DNA of 63,907 nucleotides, taken from Gemmatimonadota bacterium (GTDB taxonomy: Bacteria > Gemmatimonadota > Gemmatimonadetes > Palauibacterales > Palauibacteraceae). The stretch covers positions 1 through 63,907 of the forward strand of contig JAJDWE010000030.1 of the NCBI GenBank assembly GCA_022825725.1. The letters are read 5' to 3'. This document shows, in pieces, positions 17,636 to 26,386 of this stretch. Each line of letters begins with the position of its first letter. Within the stretch, counting starts at the first letter, position 1. The translations under genes and the position numbers were made by a program. The notes beneath the pieces were generated by a model, which saw only the letters and a list, made by a program, of their open reading frames with translations, searched no databases and was not told the origin of the DNA.

Positions 17636-18760
17636 CTAGGATGTGCCTGATTCCCTCGGTCCGACCGGTGCGGCGGGGAACGCATGCAACGCCGTGGCCT
17701 TTACCCGCACCGCGACGCGCACGCCGGGTTCGACGCCGAGTTCCTCCGCCGCGTCGAGCGTGACGAGGGCCACGAGTTCGACGGGACCGCGGAGCCGCAG
17801 CCGGACGAGCCCGCCCATGTCGCGCCGTTCCTCCACCGTCGCCACGACCAGGTTGCGCGTGCTCAGATCCGCGGGGGGGACGTCCGGGGGCCCGAGGACG
17901 AGGTCCTCCGGCCGATAGGCGATCTTCACCGGCGTCCCCGGGACCGCCTCGCCGAGGGCCACGAGCGACGCGCCCCCGATGTCGACCGTGACCATGCGCT
18001 CGTGCGCCCGCGTCACGGCGCCGGAGATCGTGAACTCCGCCCCGGTGACCCGCGCCGTGTAGACATCCGCCGGATTCTCGTAGATCTCCTTCGGCGTGCC
18101 CGTCTGGACCAGTTTCCCGTCCCGGATCACGGCGACCCGATCCGCGAGGTGGAAGGCCTCGCCCCGGTCGTGGGTGATGAGGAAGACGCTCGTCGCCCGC
18201 TCCCGGGCCACGCGCTCCAGGTCGTGGCGGAGATCGAGCCGCGAATCCGTATCGAGATTCGCCGTCGGCTCGTCGAGGAAGAGGATCTCCGGGTCGAGAA
18301 CGAGCGCCCGCGCGAGCGCCACTCGCTGTGCCTCCCCTCCGGACAGCCGCGAGATCGGGGCTCCGAGCAGGTGCGAGATCGCGAGTTGCTCGCACACCGC
18401 GCGCGAGCGGGCGCGGGCTTCGGAGCGGGGCACGCCGCGCAGGGCCAGCCCGAGCCCCACGTTGTACTCGACGGAGTCGCTCCAGAAGTGAGGGCGCTGG
18501 AACACGACCGCGGACGCGGCCCGGAGCGCCCGCTCGGCCGGCCGTCCCGACCCGCCGCGGAACGCGACCTCTCCGGCGTCGGGCTTCTCCAGCATCGCGA
18601 GCAGGCGCAGCAGCGTGGACTTCCCGGCCCCGTTCGGCCCGAACACCGCGAGCATCTCGCCCTCCCGCAGTTCGATGCGGTCCACCGCGACGGCCGTCCT
18701 TCCGCCGTAGCTCCGGCGCAGGCCGACGCCGCCGAGGAGCGGTCCCGCCGCGGCGTTCAC
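17636..18760 (-). CDS. tupC: ABC transporter ATP-binding protein, tungstate/molybdate type with TOBE domain
   Basis: A 374-aa ATPase. Walker A GPNGAGKST lies near 41-49, the signature LSGGEAQRVALARAL and Walker B ILFLDEPTAN follow, and the C-terminal 130 residues form an oxyanion-type TOBE region (VVATVEERRDMGGLVRLRL). Its start overlaps the permease stop by 4 nt (ATGA), and the binding protein lies one gene further upstream. The TupA identity sets the probable substrate as tungstate, with molybdate an alternative. It drives import from the cytoplasmic face. Confidence 0.85.
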   Translation of the reverse strand: MNAAAGPLLGGVGLRRSYGGRTAVAVDRIELREGEMLAVFGPNGAGKSTLLRLLAMLEKPDAGEVAFRGGSGRPAERALRAASAVVFQRPHFWSDSVEYNVGLGLALRGVPRSEARARSRAVCEQLAISHLLGAPISRLSGGEAQRVALARALVLDPEILFLDEPTANLDTDSRLDLRHDLERVARERATSVFLITHDRGEAFHLADRVAVIRDGKLVQTGTPKEIYENPADVYTARVTGAEFTISGAVTRAHERMVTVDIGGASLVALGEAVPGTPVKIAYRPEDLVLGPPDVPPADLSTRNLVVATVEERRDMGGLVRLRLRGPVELVALVTLDAAEELGVEPGVRVAVRVKATALHAFPAAPVGPRESGTS

Positions 18761-19455
18761 GCGATCTGCCCGCGGCGGATCGTGCGCCGGCCGAGCAGGA
18801 GGAGCGCCGCGTTCACGCAGAGAGCGATGAGCATGAGTACGATCCCCATCGCGATCGCGACGTCGAAGTTGCCGCGCCGCGTCTCCAGCACGATCGCCGT
18901 CGTCATCACCCGGGTTTCCCCGAGGATGTTGCCTCCCACCATCATCACCGCGCCCACCTCGCTGATGATGGCCCCGAACCCCGCCGCCACCGCCGCCACG
19001 AGCGACGTCCGCACCTCCCTCAGCTGCAGGAGGATCGCCTGCCGCCGGCTCGCGCCGAGGGCCCGCGCCTGGAGCGCGATGTCCGGGGGAATGTTCTCCA
19101 CGGCGGCGAGGCTCACCGCGGCGATGTACGGGCCCGCGAGGATCGCCTGGGCGCCGATCATGGCGGCCGGCGTGTAGAGCAGTTGCAGGTCGCCGAGCGG
19201 GCCCGCCCGCGACAGGAAGAGGAAGACCCCGAGGCCGACGACTACGGGGGGAAAGGCGAGACCCGCGTTGATCACCGCGACCACGGGCAGCCGAAGCCGG
19301 AATCGCGTCAGCCCGACCGCGATCCCGATGGGGAGTCCGATGACCATGGCCAGGAGGAGCGCCGATCCGCTGATCTGCAGAGAGCGGAGGATGACGTTCC
19401 AGACGTACAGGTCACCCGACGTGATGAGCCGGAGAGCCTCGAGCAGCGGATCCAC
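18757..19455 (-). CDS. tupB: ABC transporter permease, tungstate type
   Basis: A 232-aa inner-membrane protein with about five hydrophobic helices. The EAA loop (NIPPDIALQARALGASRRQAILLQL-type, ending REVRTSLVAAVAAGFG) docks the ATPase. VGGNILGETRVMTTAIVLETRRGN is typical of TupB/WtpB-like permeases. It starts 9 nt after the binding-protein stop and overlaps the ATPase gene by 4 nt. Length and order fit a TupABC importer. Confidence 0.87.
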   Translation of the reverse strand: MDPLLEALRLITSGDLYVWNVILRSLQISGSALLLAMVIGLPIGIAVGLTRFRLRLPVVAVINAGLAFPPVVVGLGVFLFLSRAGPLGDLQLLYTPAAMIGAQAILAGPYIAAVSLAAVENIPPDIALQARALGASRRQAILLQLREVRTSLVAAVAAGFGAIISEVGAVMMVGGNILGETRVMTTAIVLETRRGNFDVAIAMGIVLMLIALCVNAALLLLGRRTIRRGQIA

Positions 19456-19464
19456 GCGCCGAAT

Positions 19465-20322
19465 CTAGGGAGTCGGATCGTCGCGGGGCCACGGGGCGAA
19501 GAGGGCCTCCGCGCCGCCCCGCACCCGGAATTCCCCGATCGCGCGGCGTCCGTCTCCGGAGCGCAGCCAGTCCGCGAAGGCGGCGGCGCGCTCCGGGCGG
19601 GCCGCGGCGCGCGGCGCCAGCAGCGAGTAGATGTTGCGCAGCGAGGGGTGGTCCGCGACGAGCGCCTCCAGGTCGAGCACCCGCGAGAGCATCGCGAGCG
19701 TCGCGACATCCGTGAGGACGTAGGCGCGGCGTTCGCTCGCCACGTGCAGCGTCGTGGCCTGTCCCTGCCCGGACTCCACGTACCAGGTGCCGGCACCGGG
19801 CACCCCCGCCTCCCGCCAGAAGGCGATTTCGCGGTAGTGCGTGCCCGAACTGTCGCCGCGCGAGACGAAGTCGTGCCCCCCCCGCGCGAGGGTCGCGAAC
19901 GCCTCGGACGGGGACGCGGACCCGCGAATCCGCGCCGGATCCGAGGGTGGCCCCGCGATCACGTATCCGTTGACGAGGACGGGACTCCGCCGCGGCGCGT
20001 ACCCCGCCTCGACGAAGCGGGCCTCGGCTTCGGGCGCGTGCACGAGCAGGAGATCCACGTCTCCCGTGCGGCCGAGCTGCAGCGCCTCGCCGCTTCCCGC
20101 GATGACCGTGCGCACCCGGAGCCCGGGATGGTCTTCGTTGAAGCGGGCGATCAGGTGTTCGAGCAGGCCCGAGTCGTAGGTGGACGTCGTGGCGCCGAGC
20201 ACGAACGTGTCCGCGTCGGTCTCGCACGCCCCGGCGCACACTCCCCCACCGAGAGCGAAGAGGAGGGCGAAGGAGGTTCGCCGCGCGCGTCTGTCAGAGC
20301 CGGCTAGCCGTGGCGTATCCAC
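19465..20322 (-). CDS. tupA: Tungstate-type substrate-binding lipoprotein
   Basis: About 285 aa from GTG 20322, which overlaps the upstream exporter permease by 19 nt. The N-terminus has a lipoprotein-like signal (FALLFALGGGVCAGAC). The mature sequence carries TupA hallmarks: ATTSTYDSGLL, GSGEALQLGRTGDVDLLLVH, APEAEARFVEAGY, HDFVSRGDSSGTH and AYVLTDVATL. TSTYDSG and the S-R-G-D-S-S-G-T-H segment are the oxyanion-binding loops. TupA binds tungstate very tightly for molybdopterin enzymes; a MogA gene lies at 53280. The start is approximate, the family secure. Confidence 0.88.
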   Translation of the reverse strand: MDTPRLAGSDRRARRTSFALLFALGGGVCAGACETDADTFVLGATTSTYDSGLLEHLIARFNEDHPGLRVRTVIAGSGEALQLGRTGDVDLLLVHAPEAEARFVEAGYAPRRSPVLVNGYVIAGPPSDPARIRGSASPSEAFATLARGGHDFVSRGDSSGTHYREIAFWREAGVPGAGTWYVESGQGQATTLHVASERRAYVLTDVATLAMLSRVLDLEALVADHPSLRNIYSLLAPRAAARPERAAAFADWLRSGDGRRAIGEFRVRGGAEALFAPWPRDDPTP

Positions 20323-21635
20323 CGCAGCACCTGCGGCAGGTTGGCGCGCTGGCCCTTCATCAGAATCCCGACCCGGAAGATGCGGCCCGCGACCCACGCC
20401 GCCCCGAGGACGAAGACCCCCAGCAGAACCAGCGACACGAGCCACTGCCACACAGGGACCGAGGTGGCGAACAGTCGCGCCGGCATCACCAGCGGACTGA
20501 AGAACGGCACGAGGGAGAGGATGACGCCCCAGCCCGCGTTCGGGCTCTGGATCACGCCCTGCGTCGCGATGAAGGGGAGGATGATCAGCATCGTGATCGG
20601 GAGCATGACCTGCTGGGCGTCGTGCTCGTTGCTGATCGTCGCGCCGGCCCCGGCGAACATGCCCGCGTAGAGCAGGTAGCCGAAGACGAGAAAGAAGAAC
20701 ATCAGCACGAGCGTGCCCCACGGGATCGGGATGCTCGCGATGTCGATCCCCGCCTCCGCCAGCGTGGATGCCCCGGCGGTGAGGCCGTAGACCGCGGCGA
20801 GCGCGAAGACCAGCGCCCAGACCGCCATCTGCGCGATACCCACGGCGCCGACGCCCACGATCTTGCCCAGCATCAGTTCCCACGGGCGAAGCGAGGAGAC
20901 CATGATCTCGACGATATCGGACTGCTTCTCCTCGAGGATCGCCCGCACGATCATCTGCCCGTAGATGAGCAGGATGAAGTAGAAGAAGAACGCGATGCCG
21001 AAGCTGAGCGCCCGGTAGATATCCTGGGACCGCGCTTCGCCGGACTCCGTGACGTTGATGACGTCGAACGAGGTCCGCTGGAGCAGCGCGCCGGGATCGA
21101 TGCTCTGCACGCCGATCGAGCGCAGGCGCGCCCGCACCGATGCCCGCTGAAGGGCGCCTCGGACCGAGCTCTCGATGACGGAAGGCACGCTGGCCCGCGC
21201 GAGCAGCGTCGTCCGCTCGTCGTCGCCCTCCCCTTCGTCCGCGTCCGGCGTCGCCCCCGGCATCTCCGCGGAGCGCCGGCCCTCACTCCTCGGGATCATC
21301 AGCAGCAGATCGTAGGAGGAGCCGGCGAGCCGCGTCCGCGCCTCGTCGACCGACACCGCCTCCATGTCCGCGGCGCGCACGGCGTCGAGCGAGTCCGCGA
21401 GGAACTCCTCGATCAGGAGGTCTCCGATCAGTCCGGCGGGATCGGCGACCCCGATGAGCCGGCGCTCCTCGCCCGCATCCGTCGCCCCTCTCACGGCCAG
21501 GAAGGCGGAGAGGACGCCGAGCCCGACGATCAGCACGGGGAGGCCGAGCGTGGAGAGGAGGAACCACTTCGACTTCACGCGCAGGATGAACTCCCGGCGG
21601 ACCACGGCCGCGACCCTTGGCGTGAACGGGTTCAT
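20304..21635 (-). CDS. ABC-2 type exporter permease (NatB-like)
   Basis: A 443-aa permease. The ATG at 21635 overlaps the ATPase stop (ATGA). One N-terminal helix (FLLSTLGLPVLIVGLGVLSA) is followed by a roughly 180-residue extracytoplasmic domain, then about five helices, including AVWALVFALAAVYGLTAG, as in NatB/YhaP-like ABC-2 proteins. RAILEEKQSDIVEIMVSSLRPWELMLGK is the family signature loop. It exports an unknown substrate. The tungstate operon starts inside its last codons, so all five genes may share one mRNA. Confidence 0.85.
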   Translation of the reverse strand: MNPFTPRVAAVVRREFILRVKSKWFLLSTLGLPVLIVGLGVLSAFLAVRGATDAGEERRLIGVADPAGLIGDLLIEEFLADSLDAVRAADMEAVSVDEARTRLAGSSYDLLLMIPRSEGRRSAEMPGATPDADEGEGDDERTTLLARASVPSVIESSVRGALQRASVRARLRSIGVQSIDPGALLQRTSFDVINVTESGEARSQDIYRALSFGIAFFFYFILLIYGQMIVRAILEEKQSDIVEIMVSSLRPWELMLGKIVGVGAVGIAQMAVWALVFALAAVYGLTAGASTLAEAGIDIASIPIPWGTLVLMFFFLVFGYLLYAGMFAGAGATISNEHDAQQVMLPITMLIILPFIATQGVIQSPNAGWGVILSLVPFFSPLVMPARLFATSVPVWQWLVSLVLLGVFVLGAAWVAGRIFRVGILMKGQRANLPQVLRWIRHG

Positions 21636-22594
21636 GCGGCCGCCTCGTCGTCTTCGCTCTCGTCCTCGTGCGAGAGTCCGGCCTCCGTCGCCTTCTCGAT
21701 GAAGATCTGGCGCAGCGAGGGTTCGATGAGTTCGAAGCGCGAGATCAGGGCCCCGCTGTCCACCGCCCGCCGCAACAGCGCCTGCGGATCCGCCCCCTCC
21801 AGCATGCGGACCTCCACGTACGTGCCGTGCGCCGAAATGTCCTCGATGAGGTCCGGCGCATCGAGGAACGTGGGGTTCCCCTCGAAGGACAGCGCGATGT
21901 CGCGCCGCCCCGCCGCAGCCTTGATGTCGCGGACTCGGCCGTCGAGCACCTTGGTCGCTCCCGCGATCATGCACACCCGCTCGCACAGCCGCTCGGCGTC
22001 CTCGATGAGGTGCGTCGAGAGGAGGATCGTGGCTCCGGCCCGCTGTCGTTCCTGCAGCAGTTGTTTGAACAGTTCGACGTTCAGCGGGTCGAGGCCGCTG
22101 AACGGCTCGTCGAGCACCAGCAGGTCGGGCTCATGAAGGATGACCCCCAGGAACTGGGCCTTCTGGGCCATCCCCTTCGAGAAGGTCTCCACCTTGTCGT
22201 CCGCCCGGTCGCCGAGACCCACCGCGTCCAGCCCGGAGCGGGCCCGCGCGAGCGCATCCTTCCGCTTCAATCCCTTCAGTTGGCCGAAGAAGGCGAGGTG
22301 GTCCGCGGCCGTCATCTTCTGGTACATGCCGCGCTCCTCCGGCAGGTACCCGATGCGGGTACGCATGGCCTCGACGTTGGGGGAACCGAAGACGTCCACG
22401 GAGCCGGCGTCGGGCCCGATGATGTCGAGGATGATGCGGAGCGTCGTGGTCTTTCCGGCGCCGTTCGGGCCGATGAGCCCGTAGATCGATCCGTGCGGGA
22501 TCTCGAGGTCGAGGTCGCGGACCGCGGTCTTCCTGTCGAAGCGCTTCGTGACGCCGCGGAGGCGAATGGCCGGTGTATTCACGGCCCCGATCAT
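21632..22594 (-). CDS. ABC exporter ATP-binding protein (NatA-like)
   Basis: A 320-aa ATPase from ATG 22594. Walker A is GPNGAGKTTT, the signature region is the degenerate FSKGMAQKAQFL typical of NatA/EcsA types, and Walker B is LLVLDEPFSGLDPLN. The C-terminus holds a DUF4162-like region. It forms an exporter with the overlapping downstream permease. It is the first gene of the minus-strand run 22594-17636; its promoter should lie in 22595-22740, shared with the divergent AbrB-like gene. Confidence 0.9.
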   Translation of the reverse strand: MIGAVNTPAIRLRGVTKRFDRKTAVRDLDLEIPHGSIYGLIGPNGAGKTTTLRIILDIIGPDAGSVDVFGSPNVEAMRTRIGYLPEERGMYQKMTAADHLAFFGQLKGLKRKDALARARSGLDAVGLGDRADDKVETFSKGMAQKAQFLGVILHEPDLLVLDEPFSGLDPLNVELFKQLLQERQRAGATILLSTHLIEDAERLCERVCMIAGATKVLDGRVRDIKAAAGRRDIALSFEGNPTFLDAPDLIEDISAHGTYVEVRMLEGADPQALLRRAVDSGALISRFELIEPSLRQIFIEKATEAGLSHEDESEDDEAAA

Positions 22595-22679
22595 ACGGAC
22601 TGCCCGCACCCGTCGCCAAGCAGCAGCCCCGTCGTCCGCCCCGGGTGTCCGTCGGACGCGGCCTACCGCGGGGGCCGTT

Positions 22680-22700
22680 GAATCCCCATATTGAGGATTC
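22680..22700. promoter_or_regulatory. Inverted repeat between the ABC operon and the AbrB-like gene
   Basis: GAATCC (22680-22685) and GGATTC (22695-22700) form a perfect 6-bp dyad with a 9-nt spacer, CCATATTGA, the only AT-rich patch in the gap; a further GAATCC lies near 22714. Placed between divergent genes, one encoding a DNA-binding protein, it is a candidate operator. Evidence is sequence symmetry only. Confidence 0.4.
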
Positions 22701-22740
22701 CCCTCACTTTGCCGAATCCAACCCTCCATGGGGAGGTTAG

Positions 22741-22932
22741 ATGGCGATCTTCCGCGTCATGTACTACCGCGACATCACCGTAGGAAGCGGCGGCCGCATC
22801 ACGATTCCTCTGGAGATGCGCGACCATATGCGACTGGCCGATGGCGATGCGTTGAAGGTTCGCCTCGAGGAAAGCGAATCCGGCCAGCGCCAGTTCACCG
22901 TCTGGAAGACGGAATCCAACCAGGGCATGTAG
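22741..22932 (+). CDS. AbrB/MazE/SpoVT-family swapped-hairpin protein
   Basis: A 63-aa protein whose residues 10-45 match the AbrB fold: ITVGSGGRITIPLEMRDHM, then RLADGDALKVRLEE. GGGGAGG lies 6 nt before the ATG, fixing the start. MazE-like antitoxins share this fold and usually precede a toxin gene, but the next gene is convergent and there is no room for a toxin, so it is either an orphan antitoxin or a small stand-alone regulator. Confidence 0.8.
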   Translation: MAIFRVMYYRDITVGSGGRITIPLEMRDHMRLADGDALKVRLEESESGQRQFTVWKTESNQGM

Positions 22933-22973
22933 GGTTTGCCACGGGCTGCCAGCCCGAGTCTCCAGCCACAACG

Positions 22974-23714
22974 CTAACGGCGGTTTCCGTAGTTGATGGC
23001 CATCGTGCCCATCATCAGGTCTTCGTAACCGCACTCCTCGAACCCGACCGCTTCCATCCTGCGGACCATCTCCCTCTGGTCCGGAAACCTCCTCAGAGAC
23101 TCGGGGATGTACACGTAGGACTCCGGGTCGCAGTGGAGCGCCCAGCCCGCGATGCGGGTCGAAGCGTCGAGGTATCCGAGGTAGAGGCGGCGCAGCGCTG
23201 CGGAGCGAGGGTGGCCGAAGTCGAGTGAGATCAGCCGGCCGCCCGGGCGCACGCAGCGGAAGCTCTCGGCCAGCGCAGAGTCCAGGCAGGCGAAGTTCCT
23301 GAGCCCATAGCCTATGACGACGCGGTCGAACGCGCCGTCGGGGAAGGGCAGACGAAGCGCATCGGCTCCGATCCAGCCGGCGAGGTCTGGGCCCGGACGT
23401 CCGCGCCCCACCCGCATCATCTCCGGCGTGAGATCCGCGGCCACGACGTGGATCTCGAACGCCTCGCGCGCGGCCCGGTCCAGCGCTCCCCGCGCGAGGT
23501 CTCCCGTGCCGGCCGCGAGATCGAGGACGCGATGGTCCGGGCGCAGTTCCGCCCGCGCGAGCAGCCGACGCTTCCAGCGGCGGTGGAGACCCAGCGACAT
23601 GACATCGTTCGTGAGGTCGTAGCGGCCGGCCACGCCGGCGAACAGCCGCCGCACGTAGCGTCGTTTGTCCGCCGGCCGTTCGATCTGGCCGGAAATGCGT
23701 CGATTGAGCTTCAA
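22974..23714 (-). CDS. ubiE: UbiE/MenG-type quinone methyltransferase
   Basis: A 246-aa class I SAM methyltransferase. LFAGVAGRYDLTNDVMSLGLHRRWK is the N-terminal signature, VLDLAAGTGDLA is the SAM-binding loop, and GLRNFACLDSALAE and ESYVYIPESLRRFPDQ are family marks. It methylates demethylmenaquinone to menaquinone, or the benzoquinol ring in ubiquinone makers; a respiratory bacterium of this type would use menaquinone, so menG is an equally good name. It lies alone between unrelated genes. Confidence 0.92.
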   Translation of the reverse strand: MKLNRRISGQIERPADKRRYVRRLFAGVAGRYDLTNDVMSLGLHRRWKRRLLARAELRPDHRVLDLAAGTGDLARGALDRAAREAFEIHVVAADLTPEMMRVGRGRPGPDLAGWIGADALRLPFPDGAFDRVVIGYGLRNFACLDSALAESFRCVRPGGRLISLDFGHPRSAALRRLYLGYLDASTRIAGWALHCDPESYVYIPESLRRFPDQREMVRRMEAVGFEECGYEDLMMGTMAINYGNRR

Positions 23715-23789
23715 CGGGCGCGGCTCCTCCCGGTGCGGGCCGCCGCGGCCGACTCGCTCAGCGCCGCGGCCCGGGGCTGAGCCGCCACA

Positions 23790-25799
23790 TTAACGCTGGT
23801 CGTCCTCCTCTGCTGCCGTTCCGAGCAGATCCAGATCGCGCACGGCCTCCACGAGTCGGATGAACTCTCCGCGATAGCCCCGCGGATCGTCGCCCCGTCC
23901 CCTCTCCGCCAGATCGATGACATCATTGGGCGTGAGCCCTCCGGAGTGGGGCGAGTCCCGCAGAAGCATGCCGAACCCCGCCACGGCCGCGGCGAAGCGG
24001 AAGCTCGGTGAGGGCGGCCGGGCGCGGTTCGCGACCGCGTGCGCCAGAAGCCTGCTCTCGGAACCGTCCGGATCCTTGTAACGGACCTTCACGTAGAGCA
24101 GTTCGTCCTCAAACGCACCCGGGAGAGCGTCCGCCGGGGGCGCGTCAACCGCGGGCGCCTCAACCGGGGGCCGCGGCTCGGCCGTCGGCTGATACCGGAG
24201 CGGATCCACGCGGCGGGGGACCGGGAGGCCCGCGGGCACGACCTCGTACAGCGCGGTTACCGTGTGTCCGGCCCCGAGTTCGCCCGCGTCCTTCGTGTCG
24301 TCGTTGAAGTCCTCGTCGGCGAGCAGCCGGTTCTCGTACCCGATCAGCCGGTATGCGGCGGCGCGCGCAGGGTTGAACTCCACCTGCAGCTTCACGTCCT
24401 TCGCGACCGTGAAGAGCGTCCCTCCCATCTCCTCCACGAGCACCTTGCGGGCTTCGAGGAGGCCATCCACGTAGTGGAAGTTGCCGTTCCCGTGGTCCGC
24501 GATCTGCTCCATCTTCGAGTCCTTCAGGTTCCCGGTGCCGAAGCCGAGGACCGTGAGAAAGATCCCGCTCTCCCGTTCCTTCTCGATTAGGCGCACCATC
24601 TCCGCGTCGCTGGAGGCGCCCACGTTGAAGTCCCCGTCCGTCGCGAGAATGACGCGGTTGTTGCCGTCCTCGACGAAGTGCTCACGCGCCACCTCGTAGG
24701 CGAGCGCGATCCCGGCGCCGCCCGCCGTGCTTCCGCCCGCCTGCAGCCGCTCCACCGCGGACAGGATGCGGGCCCGCCGGTTCCCCGGCGTCGGAGGAAG
24801 CACGAGTCCCGCGGCGCCGGCGTAGACGACGATCGCGACCCGGTCCTGCGGTCTGAGCTTCTCGGCGAGCAGGGCGAAGGCCTTCTTCAGCAGCGGGAGT
24901 TTGTCGGACGACGACATGGACCCCGACACGTCGAGCAGGAAGACGAGGTTGCTCGGCGGCAGGTCCTCCGTGTCGATGGAGGGCGCGCGGAGTCCGATGC
25001 GGACGAGCCGGTGCTCCGGCTTCCAGGGCGCGTCCCACACCTCCGTGAGGAGCTGGAAGGGGGGGTCGCCGGCTGCCGAGTTGCGCCCGCCGGCTGCCTT
25101 GTCCCGCTCGGAGTCCCGCTCGGAGTCCCACTCGTACGGGAAATAGTTGATCATCTCCTCGATCCGGACCGCGTCGACGGGCGGTCGCTCCCCCGCCTGG
25201 ATGAAGCGCCGGACGTTGGCATACGAAGCGCGGTCCACGTCGATCGAGAAGGTGGAGAGGGGTGACGCGCCGACGCTCCGGAAACCGTTCTCCTCGATCC
25301 GGGCGTACGACTCGGTGTTGAAGTCGGCGTACGCGCGCATGACCGAAGTGGCGGCAAGGCCGGCCGCCGCGCGCTCGACCGCGTACAGCTGCCGGACCTG
25401 CGGGGTCTCGCCGGCCACGCCCGTCACGGCGGGATCCTGCGGTCGTAGCGCCGTCTGCTCGACGGAGAAATCCAGCGTGACCGTCTCGCCCGCCGTCACG
25501 GTGACGCTCTTGCTCGCCTGCCTGTAGCCGACCAACCGGACCGTGACGACCCGCTCCCCGGCGGGCACGCCCGAGAGGAAGTAGGCGCCATTCGCGTCGG
25601 TCAGCGTGCCGATCGCCGTCCCCGTCACGAACACCTGGGCTCCCGCGACGCCGACGTTGGCCGTCGCATCGAGCACCGTTCCCTGCACGGCGCCCGTCTG
25701 TGATTGCGCCTGGGACGGGGCCGGACCCGCGATCGCGAGCGCCAGCGCGAGCACGGCGCCGGTTCGCTGGCGGATTCCGCGTACGTTCGTGGTTGCCAT
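23790..25799 (-). CDS. Exported VWA-domain protein (YfbK-like, DUF3520)
   Basis: A 669-aa protein. AGGAGG lies 10 nt before ATG 25799; GTG 25805 is the alternative. Order: signal peptide (ALALAIAGPAPSQAQ), a regulatory-like Ig domain (about 38-115; AVQGTVLDATANVGVAGAQV), a YfbK N-terminal region (TFSIDVDRASYANVRRFI; MINYFPYEW), a VWA domain with MIDAS DVSGSMSSSDKL near 300, and a C-terminal DUF3520. MIDAS proteins bind partners through a divalent metal. The Ig domain resembles those of the plug proteins in this window. Function unknown. Confidence 0.88.
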   Translation of the reverse strand: MATTNVRGIRQRTGAVLALALAIAGPAPSQAQSQTGAVQGTVLDATANVGVAGAQVFVTGTAIGTLTDANGAYFLSGVPAGERVVTVRLVGYRQASKSVTVTAGETVTLDFSVEQTALRPQDPAVTGVAGETPQVRQLYAVERAAAGLAATSVMRAYADFNTESYARIEENGFRSVGASPLSTFSIDVDRASYANVRRFIQAGERPPVDAVRIEEMINYFPYEWDSERDSERDKAAGGRNSAAGDPPFQLLTEVWDAPWKPEHRLVRIGLRAPSIDTEDLPPSNLVFLLDVSGSMSSSDKLPLLKKAFALLAEKLRPQDRVAIVVYAGAAGLVLPPTPGNRRARILSAVERLQAGGSTAGGAGIALAYEVAREHFVEDGNNRVILATDGDFNVGASSDAEMVRLIEKERESGIFLTVLGFGTGNLKDSKMEQIADHGNGNFHYVDGLLEARKVLVEEMGGTLFTVAKDVKLQVEFNPARAAAYRLIGYENRLLADEDFNDDTKDAGELGAGHTVTALYEVVPAGLPVPRRVDPLRYQPTAEPRPPVEAPAVDAPPADALPGAFEDELLYVKVRYKDPDGSESRLLAHAVANRARPPSPSFRFAAAVAGFGMLLRDSPHSGGLTPNDVIDLAERGRGDDPRGYRGEFIRLVEAVRDLDLLGTAAEEDDQR

Positions 25800-25993
25800 G
25801 GTCACGTCGCCTCCTGTCCAGGGCCGGAGCCAGGGCCGAGGGCGAAGAGCGTTACCTCATTCCGGCTCCCTCCGGCTGTCGGGAGCGGTAGCGCCCCCGC
25901 GATACACCCGTAGACGCCGCGAACGGCGAAAGGGTTACATCGCCGGGCGCCGCCGCGCCGCGGGTTCCGCCCGCACTGGCACGTCTCCGGAGG

Positions 25994-26014
25994 ATGGTAT
26001 ACCATGTATACATG
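25994..26014. promoter_or_regulatory. Two overlapping 12-bp perfect palindromes
   Basis: ATGGTATACCAT (25994-26005) and CATGTATACATG (26003-26014) are each perfectly self-complementary, overlap by 3 bp, and share the GTATAC core about 9-10 bp apart, one helical turn. They run into the start of an RHH-type gene. RHH regulators bind as paired dimers to adjacent short palindromes, so this is a strong autoregulatory operator candidate. Confidence 0.6.
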
Positions 26015-26386
26015 CCTCTGCCCCGTCCCCTCTGCACGCGTGTCTCACGCGAGATCGAGTCGGAACTCGAACGCGTGTTCCTCGAGCAGCAATGGACTCC
26101 CTCGGAAGGACTCAGGAATATCCTGCTGGAGTGGCTCGCCGTTCAGGGTTTCCCGCAGATCGAGTTCCGGGAGACGCGGGCGGGCAGGCGCGCGGCGCTC
26201 CGCGGCGGGCCGGAGGTCTGGGAGATCGCGGCGGCCGCCGGACCGGGCCGCGCAATGAGCGCCGCCGTGGGCCAACGCTTCGCCGGGACGCGGACGGAGG
26301 CGCTCGAGGAAGCCCTCTCCTACGCCAAGGAATACGCCGACCAGATCGACCCCATCGTCGCCCGCGAGGAGCGCCTCGCCCGCTAG
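26012..26386 (+). CDS. RHH-type regulator with DUF433-like C-terminus
   Basis: A 124-aa product from ATG 26012; an in-frame ATG at 25994 would put the palindromes inside the gene and has GGAGG directly abutting it, too close to work. Residues about 6-42 (LCTRVSREIESELERVFLEQ; SEGLRNILLEWL) fit a ribbon-helix-helix DNA-binding unit. The rest (GRRAALRGGPEVWEIAAAAG; EALSYAKEYADQIDPIV) resembles DUF433, an antitoxin-associated domain. No toxin follows: trpE converges and the stop codons overlap by 2 nt. Likely an orphan antitoxin-like autoregulator. Confidence 0.6.
   Translation: MPLPRPLCTRVSREIESELERVFLEQQWTPSEGLRNILLEWLAVQGFPQIEFRETRAGRRAALRGGPEVWEIAAAAGPGRAMSAAVGQRFAGTRTEALEEALSYAKEYADQIDPIVAREERLAR

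Noticed and set aside
22741-22932. A MazEF-type toxin-antitoxin pair
   Set aside because: The AbrB/MazE-like protein is clear, but no toxin frame lies next to it; the following gene is a convergent methyltransferase.
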